DNA of 64,000 bases. Origin: Blasia pusilla (taxonomy: Eukaryota > Marchantiophyta > Marchantiopsida > Blasiales). The notes under the pieces were generated by a model, which had not been told where the DNA came from, ran no database searches, and worked only from the letters and a program-made list of their open reading frames with translations. Below, one piece after another: positions 1 through 12,600 of this stretch. The DNA is taken from NCBI GenBank assembly GCA_050084515.1, contig CM114272.1, positions 49,786,001 to 49,850,000 of the forward strand, in the 5' to 3' direction. Each line of letters opens with the position of its first letter. Positions within the stretch are counted from its first letter, which is position 1. A program made the position numbers and the translations under genes.

Positions 1-1700
1 CCATAGCGTGGTCTTGTTAGCATACCTCAACAAGGGAGATTCTTAGCATGATTGTCATGACGTCCAAGATGAATAGACCCTCTTGTCATGGTAGATCAGG
101 CATAGGGTGAGATAGTATCGAGGCCTTGGAGGGGTCTTGTACTTCCCTGTTTTAAGAGGTCATATGTGATCTGCTCTTAGGAGGTGACCAACGAGTCTAG
201 GTCACCCTTCTCTTTATGAGGAGTGGCAATCTTGGAGAGGTTGACCCTCCCATGGTTGTGTGGAGCCACTTGGGCCTATAGGATTGAGGGTTAGTTGGTA
301 ATTGGTCTCATGAGAGGACCACACATATAATTGTTAGAGAGTTATTACCTTTTTTACTCTAGGTCATTAGTGACGTGCTAAGAGGAGGTTACTTATGTGT
401 AGAGGTCACCCAAGGAGGTGCCCAAGGGGGGATATACCTTGGATGAACCTCATCCAATGGTCTCTTGGGACACGTGATACAATGCAGTTTGCATGTATTG
501 AGCCTGAATTCTATCTTGAAGAGTGGGCTAATTTTGATAAAAAATCACACACATTTAGAGTTATCTGCATACTTTCTCCAACTAATTCAACAGCGTGTAA
601 CATTAAAATGGATGTTCGGATGAAGTATAGTTGATTCCAGATTTCATTAGAGTTCACAATTCATATCAACTTTATATCCTAGGGAAGATGCGATTTTTTT
701 TTCTCAATAGCAGGAGGAAGTGGGACTCAATTTTAGGTGTTGAGCACAAGTGAGATGCCGTGGGTTTGCAGGAAGTGCAAGCTAGTATATTCTGATCATG
801 GGAGAACATGGGACAGAAGAATTGCTGCAATCAATGTTTAGAATTGAGAAATTTGTGAAACGTAGCAGATTTGACAAGAATTGAACAAAGGAAGGCTTCT
901 CAATTCTAGTACTTTTCATAATCCCTGGCCTCTTCACGTTCCTCATGTCAAATTTTGACCATTACTCCTTTACTTCTCATGTATTAAACCTATATGTCTT
1001 CTTGCCAATTGTGAAAAGGCTATAACACCCATGTTGTACTTCATAGCTTACCACTAGGAGTTATTCTTCATGGTCTTTCCAACTTCTTCTACACTTTGCT
1101 TCATAGCTTTCTGTGAAGCTCTTCAATGAAACCAAAACAAAATCCAACATTTCCTTAAAAAAATTTCTTTAAGTTCTTATCATAATATCACACATCACCT
1201 TGTTTATATTATTGAAACCAAAATTCTCTTCTTGGGAATTGAACTTCACACTCACTAAAAAAAGCCAAGCCTTCTACAAGAAGAAAAGGCTACAAAATGA
1301 ATTTTTCTTCAAATTCAATGTAGTGCATAACATGGTTGGGCAATGTACTACCAATCTTATAGAAGAATTCTTGTGGCTAGTAAAAAGAATGTAAATTTAC
1401 AAATTGAGGGCATCTAGATAGAGATGCCTTATTAGCTACTTGATGACACTTCATAATTTGGAAAAGAGGAATTGTGCCGAAATGGAGACATGTAAAGAGT
1501 ACATGTGAAAAAATCACCATAGTTTGAGTCAAGTGCTCAAATATTATTTGCTTGACGCTTGGGTGGAAGGATTGGGGACTTTTCTAGATGATGCTTGTAT
1601 TTTCCCAATCATTTACACAGCAGACAACATTTTCTCAACTTAATATGATTTTCAATACAAAGCTCTCAGGTAAAAAATTCCAATCTTCTTTACTAGTGGG
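1..1700. other. Gene-free stretch, nothing recognised
   Basis: I see no coding region I can support here. Open frames are under 90 codons, have no recognisable motifs and are not joined by plausible splice sites. The first 480 bases could be old retrotransposon debris, but I find no matching LTR end in the window. Confidence 0.4.
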
Positions 1701-1705
1701 TACCG

Positions 1706-1916
1706 ATGGGGCTAATGATGGGTAATTTGAACTATCCATCATTAGCCCCTGCGATTGACCTCCAACTGACCCCAAATCTACTCCTAACTTAATTGGCCCT
1801 AGAATTGATTCTAAATTATCAAGGATATACGTCAAGACCTGATTGGCTGAACATGCCAGATGCCAAGAGAAGAGGCATTTGAAAATCAAAGGGGCACTCT
1901 CCAATAATAATATGGA
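1706..1916 (-). repeat. Helitron-like repeat, copy 1 of a local pair
   Basis: Read on the minus strand this starts A|TCCATATTATTATTGG, like the TC-plus-AT-rich 5' start of the small Helitrons elsewhere in the window, followed by a GAGAGTGCC motif. It ends near a hairpin built from ATGATGGATAG and its complement. The interior (Leu/Asn-poor, AT-rich) aligns by eye with the repeat at 2200-2392, including TTGAAAATC(A/G)AA and CCTAGAATT. There is no CTAG terminus, so the classification as a Helitron is tentative. Confidence 0.4.
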
Positions 1917-2199
1917 TTACTACTTTCCAATTTGATTTGAAATTGGAAGTTTGTAATTTAAAGCCTTCTCCTTCTTCTTCTTCTTAGACACTGTATGGAT
2001 CAACTTCTTGTTCGAGAATCATTACAATTTGAGTTTCTTGTCAACAAAAAGCCCTTACTTCACGCATGTAAGGATTTGTGAATACACTTCATCACCACTT
2101 GCAAAATCATTAAAACCTAGTTGGTTCACTAAATTGGGTTCATGAGGTGATTGCTTGCGTACAAGAAGAATCAGTAGATCCCTAGGCTGTGCACGAGTC

Positions 2200-2392
2200 T
2201 AATGATTAGTAATTTGAATTACCCATCATTAACCAAACCCCAAATCCATCCCAGCAACTCCAAACCCACCTCTAAGTTTATTTATCCTAGAATTAAATCT
2301 AAATGATCAAAGACATTAGTTCAAGTAATACATATTGGCAAAGAGGAATTTGAAAATCGAAAGGGTACCATGGAATAATAATATAGATAAAA
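2200..2392 (-). repeat. Helitron-like repeat, copy 2 of a local pair
   Basis: This is a diverged second copy of the 1706-1916 repeat. The order of shared words is the same (CTAATGAT..GTAATTTGAA, CATCATTA, CCCCAAATC, CCTAGAATT, GGCAAAGAGGAATTTGAAAATC, AATAATAATATAGATA). The minus-strand 5' end reads TCTATATTATTATTCC. It codes for nothing visible. Confidence 0.4.
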
Positions 2393-3603
2393 ATCCAAAA
2401 TTCCACTCAGGAATGAAAGGTTTTCCATCACCTATCCTTTAATTTCCCCATCTTATGATCTACGTCCTGAGGGAGGAGTGACTCACACTATCATTCCCTC
2501 ATTGCGGAGGGAATAGGGAATGTCAAAGATCTCCCTATCCAGCAGTTCTTGGTCACCCGCATTCCCTACCGGCCTTTTCCACGGTTCCAAAACGGGTAGC
2601 TCCTGAATTTCCTGTTTTGGTTTTCCCGGGAGATTACAAATTCCCCGCTCCTCTCCAATTTCTAATCACGAATACATGGGTGTGCGGTTGTGATGTACTT
2701 GTGGGTCCTCTACTATGGCTCCGTGTAAAATTGTTGCCCCTCATTTTCCGGAAGAAAACAAATTGGTTGAAACCTTTCATATTCTAATCTTCGACATCCC
2801 TAACACTAGACGGTGAAAAAAAGTAGTGGATTCCAAACTAGGGAGGAGAGCACATGTAACTTGTGAAATAATGAATTAAGAAAAAGATATCTTATTGTTA
2901 ATAAACACACCTCCTCTCATAAGGGCACTCTCTCGTAATAATATAGATAGATGAATACCCGCTATGGTCCACCCCGAGAATGACCTGTAAGATCTTCGTC
3001 CTCTGAGATCCGGTTGGTTCGGCGAACTTCGGTGAAGGTCAGGTACGTGGAGGGTCCGAACCTGTAGCACGCTCGAAGGTCGCGCAGCCCTCGTACGTGG
3101 GAGGAGGTGTGGAGACTCGATCGGTAAAGATCCAGGCATCTCTAGCCGCTCGGCGAGTCCGAGCATCATGGCCTGGATCCACGCTCTGGGCGGGTTCGGA
3201 CCCAGACTCTTGGTTAGGTCTCATTCGTGGTCCCGGGGAAGGAGCTCGCTTTTGTCCAGCGATGGACGAGGGTGGCAGTAGGGCACACAAAGAGAACCAC
3301 ACAGCGAGAGAGAGAGAGCGAGAGCGGGCATGCAGCTATGGTGAACGGGAGAGTGATGGGGGGAGCGTTGTTGGTTACGTGGGTGTTGATGAGGCAGGGA
3401 GGCAACCGAGCAGAAGGGGGTGGCTCATCGAGGTAGAGGAAGCTTGACTTATTAGAATGTGTTGTGAAGATGACGTGGGGGAGTTGGAATCGGTGAGTGA
3501 CGGACATCTAGATCATGGATAATGGAGGTAGAAACACGCTGCGTTGCCAATCAGGAAAAGTAATGGAGAAGTGACAAGGAAAGGAAGGACTTGAGAGATA
3601 GAG
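2393..3603. other. Upstream region of the ZFC3H1-like gene
   Basis: A third Helitron-like 5' terminus lies near 2951 on the minus strand (TCTATATTATTACGAGAG). From about 2960 to 3500 the DNA is GC-richer than its surroundings and carries a short GA-rich run (about 3303-3332). Overlapping open frames on both strands there have no recognisable motif, and I treat them as chance. It probably holds the promoter and 5' UTR of the gene starting at 3604, but I see no decisive promoter element. Confidence 0.35.
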
Positions 3604-6600
3604 ATGGGAGATAATAGGAGAATTGACATGTTGAGAGCTCTGGCTTTGTCGTCCATGCGCCCAAAGAGGCGGGAGCCTGGACAGGAGCAGTCTAGTTCCT
3701 CATTCACGAAGGGAGAACGCACGCCCGCACTTTGTGTCTTGCATACTGCACAGTTAGATGACAAAGAAGAGGGTGAGCTGTCGTCGGATGACGAAGTTGA
3801 AGGTTCAGCGACGCCTTTTGCCGCCGTGGTCAGTTGACGTTGCCCTTCTATTTATACCCGTCTCTCGCACACTTCAATTCCTCTCCTGGATTCCCAATTG
3901 CTTAATTTCGCAGCTTCGCTGTGGACCGGTTGCTTCTAAGGTGCAAATGTGTTTGGTTTTTTGGGTCCCTTTCCTGTATCTTCGGCCGCACTCAACTTTC
4001 GCGCTGTCTTCCTATTCGTGAGGTAATCAACAGGACTTGCAATCTGGCGAGAGTCAATCTCTGTTGCAGACAAGTGTGTGGAGCACGGTCGCTTGTTTCG
4101 ATACTGTTACGGTGATTGTGAGATGGATCTGACTCTCATGTTTCAGTACTGGATTCTTTTCCCGGCTTGGCGCTGGTGGCCTCTCTTTCATAGTACCCGA
4201 GTATGTTGAGAAATTTCTCTCAAGAGTATGAATGCGTGCTCAGGAAACATTCGATCTTCTTTGCATCTCTCTTTTTTCCCTCCGACTTCTAGAGCAAGAT
4301 CAACTTATGAATTGGGGTAATAGGTTATAATATCCGATTATGCGTGTATCACAATCTGTTTTCTCCTTCCGTGCATCAGTCCAAAGTGATCTCGTTGTTA
4401 GGAGACTTCTTATTACTTTTCTTCTTCTATACCGGACCTGTTACCATTCTGATGCTAATTGTTACCATTCTGATGCTAATTGTCAAGATTGTTCCTCAAT
4501 TCTTGATCTCCACCATCTGCATGTCTATGCTGCTCTTCGTTGTAATCCGATAAGCCCATACGAAAGTTTTGGACAAGTCATAATTGTTGTCATATATCCA
4601 CGAACAAATCGTCAAGCCACACATTGATTAGCCCCTTGTGGAAGCGGAGTTACGAATTGTAAATTTTCTCACGCGTTGGTAAGTACCGTAGCTACGAGTC
4701 GTGCAGAGTATCACTGGATATGCCCTCTAGGATTACTTGAGGGTATGCCTAGAAGTAATGCTGAAAGGTTCTGGAATGTATACGTAGAACTTTTGCCTTT
4801 GGTTGACGATCAACTAGGAGGAGGCCGTGATGTTTGTATTACTTCTGGATTGCCCTGCATTTGATAGGCACATACATAGCCTTTTATGTATTGCCAAACT
4901 ATGTTGTACTCGCCTGTGTCGTCATGGTCTGGGAGTCTTCTCTTTGGTTTGGTAGTTTGGAGAACCATAGGTGGCGTTGATTGTGCTCTGAGATGATGCA
5001 GATGTAGGTGCATCTGTGTGTATGCTGTCTCTGACTTAAGTTTTCCACTACTTCTCTGCATTGATGATAATTTATGGTCTATGCAAAGCAGGGACCTTCA
5101 TTGTCGCTGGCTCTCAATCATACAGTTCTGAGCACACACACTCCTCCAAGAGGACGATCAAAGGAGGAAGGACTTACACCAGCAACTAGTTTGAATGGTT
5201 CTGACTTTCATGACGGAGTTTTAGTTGCATCTAGTACTCTTCCAGCCTGTCACGTATCCATCATCAACAAGTCTCAACTTTTGAGTGCCTTCACTGCACA
5301 AGCTCCATCTCTGATATCGTCCCAGACACCAGGTTGAGCGATGTGGTCTGAGAAATGTTTCGCTGTATTCAAAACTGGAAGGTCTTTTTTTCGCTGTCAA
5401 GACTCTGGGAGTTGTATAAGCTGGAAACAATAGTGTAGCAACATGAGGGGTGAAAAAAATCTTATCTTCTCAGAAAGGGCCACAACCAGCACCAATATTC
5501 TCTTTTAAATGTTCTGTGTGAAAGTCTTAGGCAGGATAGGCAAACCTAAACAATACGTAACCTTCGGCATTGTATTTGGACTTAACATGCATCCAACTTA
5601 TTATCACTCACTTTGTACAATGTGGGCAAATAAATAAATAAGACACACTAATGTCTCTGAATTTGAATGTTCGTTCTGCAGTGCAAAATTTTCTAGGTTA
5701 CAATGCAGTGGAGAAAGAATTAAAGCAGAATCAATCACAGGTGCTTTCCGTATGAGAGGATCGTTAATAAGGCAGTTGTCTAATGCATTGTGCCAATTCA
5801 AGTCTATGCTATGAATGTATACGCTATTCGTTGAACTCCTCTCCTGCTCATGTATGTCTTGCCTTTCTTGCTTGTGACCATCTGAGATAGGATGACAATG
5901 TGTCATAAGTCTAATCTGGAATATATGGTGCAGTATTCATCTGGTAGTGCAGGAATTATCAACTCAACACGCACCGCTCATCATGGGGCTTTATGGAATT
6001 CTGTAGAAGCTGGGCAAGCAACTGTGTCACAGACTGAGAATGGCACCAAAAGTGAGTCAACAACTCGAGCCTCCACAGTATCCAGGCTGTTTCCAGTCCA
6101 AGGCCTCAATCCTACTTTTTCTCAGGTCCATTGTGCCATTCCTTCAACAGTAGTGGTGACTGTCACGAGGGATCCACCACCTGTTTTTAGCTTGGTGACA
6201 GCATGCTGCGGTATGTTGACTGTTGTCCCTTGCCTTCCACGCAATCAAATTTCTTATTTATAGAGTATTTTACTGGTATGTTCATGGCCAAATTAATGTC
6301 GTACTCCTGGTATCAAGGTGTTTTCAGTGAAAGTTGGAGTTAATGTAATGTATTGGTGGATTTCTGCAGAATCAGAAGCTGTGACTGCCCTGGGACCAAT
6401 GCTTGCCGTGGGCAACATCACTGGACGGGATATTCCACCTGTCACCTCAAGCAATTCAGAGATAGCCCCTGGCATTTTGCGTGGTCTTCCCTTCCTGCCA
6501 TCATCTATGAAATCCATCTTCTGTCGTGGTCATGTTTACTATTCAACTGTTATCCTCATGCAATTAAATCATTAAGTGAAATACGTACACGCGAGTGGCA

Positions 6601-9600
6601 AACTTTCCCTGGGCTTATCTTGACTCATAGTTGTACCAGGGGCTGGCCTCTTTTGAAAGTGGTCAGTGTGTTGCCACAGTTATAGATCCAGCCTAGTGTG
6701 ACATACTGAATAGATGACTGGATCTTTGGAGATGGCAGTGCCCAGTCCTTCTCTCTTTCTTCTTGCTGTACAATGCCTAATATCTTACCGCATGTTGTCT
6801 TATCACCAACAGGGTCAGAAGTACCAACCCCAGTTCTGTCAAGCTCAACTGGGAGTTTGCCAGGAGGTGTTGGTGTACGCAGAGAAGCTGAAGCTTTTCT
6901 TGCAAGTTTGCGAATCCCACTTGGTAACTCTTCTCGTGCATCTGGAGATGATAAAGAGGATGCCTTCGTCATTAAGTTTGATGAGGACAGTGATAGTGAT
7001 GGTGATCGTCAAGTGCGGAATCCTGTTTCGAGGTGCCCCCCCAGCCTAACAGATAGGGGAGGGACTATGAGCAGCACAGGTCCACTAAGTACTACAGCAC
7101 TTGTGCAAACAGCTTCAGGAATACCAAATCAAAGTCCATCCGATTTGAAAGTGGAAATTGACCGCATGAAGAAGCAAATTGCTGCTATGGAGCGAAGCAA
7201 GGGAAAGTCTTCAACATCTTTATTTTTGGGAAAGTCAAACAAAGTCCTCTCTACAGATACCACACGCATCAGTGGTTCTACCCCTGTAAGTAATCCGACT
7301 GGCTACAAGAAAGATGGCAAGCACAGAGTAATGGTTGGTGGCAATGGTGATCAAAATGCGACAGAAGAAGCTTCTCAGTTTCTAGCTCATGGTCATGGCG
7401 GATTGGGAACTTTACGAGCTGCTCCAGTTGACTTGGAGAGCCTGAGGCTTCAAATTGCAGCCAAAGAGAATGAATTACAACAAAGAAGACAACGCCTTGC
7501 AGTGAAGGGGCCAGAAGTTAGCAGGGTTGTCAATGACTTGAAGGGAGGTGCAGGTGGTGGCCTTGTATCTTCTGTGACTTCTACTGTCAAAACTAGTCAA
7601 CAATCCCATGGCATTGTGAACCCTGCAGGCAACTCCACAGGCAAGATGGCAGCAGAGAAGAGTCTGTCTGGTTCCAAGAAGGAAGTGCAGTGTAAGGTTG
7701 ATGGAATTCCAGGGCTTGGAATAGGGGTTCTCACTGGGAATACTATGGCGGGCTACAAGAAAGATGCCAAACAGAGGCCTCCTGCTGCCTGCTATGGTGA
7801 TCAGACCATGATTGACGATGTAACTCAGCCTCTGGCTTCACACAATGGTATTAATGGCAGCAACACTATTGAAAGGCAGTCTGTGGGGAAAGGTACAAAA
7901 CGGCCTCATGCCGGGGTTGATGATCCAGAAAGCCTGAAAGTGCCCAGAGCTTACGCTGGGGTCTCTAGGCAGAACAATGGTGCAATTGTTGTTTCATTGG
8001 GAGAGGCATCATTACCAACCAATCTGGAATTGGGAGGAAGGCGCAGCAATGTAGATGGGCTCCCTCAAACATCAAGTCAGCTCAAGAGGAAAGTAGATGC
8101 ATCTGAGACACCAGCAGCCAATTCCCTTGCAAGGGTAGATCCAGTTAAGAAACTGAAAACCAATCCAAAGACACTGCCAGTGGACTCCGCCCCTGAAGCA
8201 AGTCATGATGAGTTTATGATGCATTCCAAACAATCAGCACTTGCCAAAAGTCAGCAAGAACATGGAACAATTTTACCTGCTTGTAGTGTTGTCCAAGTTT
8301 CCTTGTCAGGTGAGAGAATGGAAGCTGTTCCTCTACAGAAAGACCCTGTTGGTCTGGTAACTTCTATCAGTGACATTGTTAGAAGTGATGCTAATGAAGG
8401 GAAGGATGTTTCAAGATCTTCACAACCTAGTGTCAGATTGGAAATATCTCGTGTCCTTTCACCCATTGGCAATACCTCTATTTCTGATTGTACTGAGTCA
8501 GTGACTGTCACTGAGCAGCAACCACAGAACCATGCCACAAACTTAGAGACTCAAGTACCTATCCAGGGCTTCAGACTGAGGAATGCCATGTCTGCAGTGC
8601 CTTTTACTTCTGCGCTTCTCCACTCCCAGATTGTCTCAGAGTATGAAGTTGGAAATTCTATTGGTCCTCGTATCTCCAGTATAAGGGATTGGCAACTAGA
8701 TTCTGCATGTTTTAGTTTAGAGACCTTACAAATGGAGGAGGAGTTACTTGACAAGGAGCTAGAGGAAGCACAGAAAGAGAGGCACCAATGTGAACTCCGG
8801 GAACGACTTGCCCGAAAAGAATATCGAGATGCTCAACGAGCCCTCCGGGCTGTCTACACCCAATGTGATCTTCTGAATGAAAGGAAGGAGCTTCTATTTT
8901 CTCGCATCCACATAGCTGAATCCAGACATTATTCAGCAAAGTCAAACATAGAGCAACCGTCCCTACAACTTAAGAGGCCAACTTTGATTTCCCACCCTCA
9001 TACTACTGAGAAACTTGACCCTTCATTAAATCCTGATATTTTGCCCAAGAATCAGACTTTTAAAACTCCAGGAGCATCTGCCGCAAGTGTTGACAGGGTT
9101 CTCTTTATTCAGGAGACTCAGGGTGTAGGTCAGAAAGCTTGGGAGCAGATGGAAACCTTAGATGACAGTCACAGAAGTGTAAAGGGTGGCACATCAAATG
9201 AAGTGACGGACAATGAACCTAGTCATCACATGGAGGTTGCACCCTTTGTAGAGGAAGCCCAGGATTCACATTTGCCTTTGAGTGTAGGCACTACTCATGA
9301 AGGAGGAATGATTGTACAGGCCCCACTCAAGCCAGGCAAGCCAGGGACTAGTCAAGAGATGAGACTTCAACCTGTTGATGGAACCAACTATATTCTGGCA
9401 CCCTCTAGTGGATTACAGGAATGTTCTACTTCAAGTCCGGAGAACAAGACATATTCTTCTGCTTCAGAAGGTCAACATGCCATGTTTGGTGGTAGTAGTA
9501 TTGGTGCTGGGGCTAACAAAGCTCAGGATAAGACTGTGGGGGAAGAAGGTGCGCATTTATTACAAAGATCAATGTACTCGTCTTCTCGTGACCGGTTAGC

Positions 9601-12600
9601 AGAGCAATTCACCAAATCTTCACAGAATGATTGTGTAGAGTCTGATGGTCCGTGCTTGGGAGTGCCTCCCCCCACCACATGTGAGTATCATGCATGGAAT
9701 ATTCACATGGGTAGAGGTGTCACCAATGTGCAGAATGATGAATTAGTGCTGCAATCAGACGTGGTTTCTACTGTTGAAGGAGTAGCTAAGCAATTTGAAG
9801 AACCCTTTCAACTCGGTTCTGTCAGTGAGAATGTTAGGACACTGTCCCCAGCTAGGTGTGCCAATTATGTCAACACCTCTGATCATGATAGGAATCTCCC
9901 CGCCCATGTGGATGTCAAGCAATCTACTAGAGAAAAGCTAGAGCATGAGTGCTTAGAAAATATCTGTGTCTTTAGCAGATATCAGAAAGGCCAAGGTGGG
10001 TCCTCTCTGAATTGTACTACCACGAATATGAGTGCCCATGAGAACTTGGACGGGGCTGCTGAAGCTATTAAGCAGAACCCACTGAGCTTGAACCTTGAAT
10101 TGGAGCCGGTCCCCCAGACTGCTTTTGAGTTGGGCACTCCAAAAGATAATCCAAAGGTAACATGTGAATCAAGTGACCTTACTCAGGGTAACGACAAGAC
10201 TTCTGTGCTTGCATGCCTCAAATATAATGAGGTTGGTGCATCACAGTCTTGCAGTAAAGATGATGGGATTGAGCAGAGCATGCAGCAAGTTTCTTTGAGC
10301 TATATGTCACAAGAACGTGACCATGAACATCTGCCTGGGGAAGTCTCTTTAGCAGTTGAAGATGGGATCATATTTGGTGAAGATAGAATACCAGCAATTG
10401 ATGCAGAAGTGGCCAAAACGTTTGGTGGTGAGAATGCTTCTCTAGACATGGAAATGACTTGTGTTGTGTCCGTCGCTGGGATGTTAGTGAATGGAGTAGA
10501 AAAGGCGAATGAGGTCACCAACTCTAAGTTATCTAGAGAAGGATTTGACACAGATTGTGTGCCAACTGGGCAAAACGGAGTGCAGCTTGTTTTACCGCTA
10601 ATTACAAATGATGCACAGACTAGATTTGAGAGACATGGAAGCAGTCCTACTCTGTCGACCAGTGGGAGTTCGGATTTACGGTCATCTGAGTTGGGGAGAG
10701 GATCTTGTGCTGAGTCTGAAGAATTAACATTGTACACACCTCATACACAACCTGAAGGTATTCAATCTTTTATTCCTGAAGAGTTGAATCCGTATTTCGT
10801 TGATGGCTTTTGTTTGGGAAATGTTGACAAAGATAATTGTATTGCGTGTTCCAGAACTAAAAGAGTTGTCAGGATCGAATATATTCCATCAGAGAGGAAT
10901 TATGCGCCGATCACCAGGCGCATCTGGTAGTGCTGATGATGTCTGCACTATTGTGCTGAAAGCGGTAAGAAAAATTTGCTCAACAATGTTTGATTAGTTT
11001 TAGGATTTCGTGTGGACCACATGGACGTCTTTCATGGTGAAGTGGATTGTCAGTTTGAGATTAAATTCGATGTCCGTATTGCTTCACCCTTAGAGATCAA
11101 ATGTAATGGAACTTGTGGTTGATGAGCAGGAAAAAAAACAGGACAAGGTCGAGAGTCCAAAACAGGCTGTGGAGGTTCGTTGCTTAGATTTTGCAGAATT
11201 GTCCAGTGGCACTAGAGTAGAAGTTTGTGGACGAATGCTTGGGTCAGATCCCAAGGTTTTGACAGGACTCGGAAGAGTTCTCTCGACTGCGGAACATCAT
11301 GTGTCAATAGCTACAGAGCCAAAGGAGTCTTCATCAAGAATGGAACCAAGATTAGAGTACCCAGCACATACCCAAAGTGAAGTGACTGATGGAGGTGATT
11401 GTGTGAGCACTCTACTGAAGGAAAGGAGTTGTATGCTACCTACTTGTGTGGAGGAGGATAGAATCTCAGCAGCCATGGCAGATACTTCAGGTCCCAAGGT
11501 GGTATTAGCCTCTTTACAAGAAGAGCCACCTATTGCTCATGGACAGAGTCAAACTTCCAGTATAGATATGTCCTTGGATGGAGCAGCAGCGGAACATGTG
11601 TCCTGTGTTTCGATTGGCCTTGATGCAGAGCAAGATGATGGCCCTAAGGTGGGAGAGCAAGATTCCTATCCTATAGAGGATGTTCATATGTTGATAGAAG
11701 ACAAAGATCAATCCTGGCAGGGTGATCTGGTATGTGAGGGAGTTGTTGAGGGGGAATCTGTACTTCAGCAACAGGGCAAGCTTAAGGGAGATTTGTCTGA
11801 GTTGGTCCAATTGAAGGATGTCGCATCAGAAAGGGGATTGGAGAAGAAGGGTGAAGGAGCAGAAGTTGAGGCTGTAGTCAATGGAAGTGTGTTGGAGAGG
11901 CTGCCTTCTGGAACTGGGGTTGTGCACAAAAATATATCACTATCACAGGAGGTCTTACCTCAAGTACAACAGCATCAGCTTGGGCAGCTTTTAGTTTTAG
12001 GAATGGACAAGGCTAGGGTATCAGATGAGTCTTTGAACCGTAATGTTGTGATATTGGAAGAAGTCCAGAGTTCAAAAGCTATAAACAACCCTTTGTTGGT
12101 GACAAATACCAATGCGTTGTTTGATTCAGTTGAGACACAGAATCTTGAACCAGTGATGGGGCACATGAAGCAAGCACAGAGTTCTAGCAGGGAAGAAATA
12201 CTGTTTTCCACCAGTACCTCTCAGGAACAGATGGGTATGAGCCATTTGGCATGGGTTCCATCGGCAGTTCCGTTGGTATCAGTTAGATGCGTTCCCAGGA
12301 TTTTCAACCTGGGTTCAGACTTTAACCCTTCGCACACGAAGGATTTGAGGAATAGGGAGAAAGAGCCGCAAAGAGCGATGGGAGTTCCAATTGCACCTTC
12401 TCGATATGAGAGCCCTTTGGGAGTTTTTCGATCGTACAGGCTTCATCCTCATTTCTCAGATGCAATGTATTTATCACATGAATCAAGTACTTGGAATCAT
12501 GCAATCAATCCTCATAAGCCACTCTGCAAGTTTGAGCACAGGGGCAAGTGCAACAATGAGGATTGTCCATGGCAACATGTTGGCGACTACACATTGTCCT

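Noticed and set aside
3039-3507. Overlapping GC-rich open frames on both strands upstream of the ZFC3H1-like gene
   Set aside because: No motif, no splice partner, and every frame is open by composition alone.
4676-4864. Open frame in intron 1 of the ZFC3H1-like gene
   Set aside because: Exons 3604-3828 and 5092-5332 already join in phase, and the frame has no family motif.
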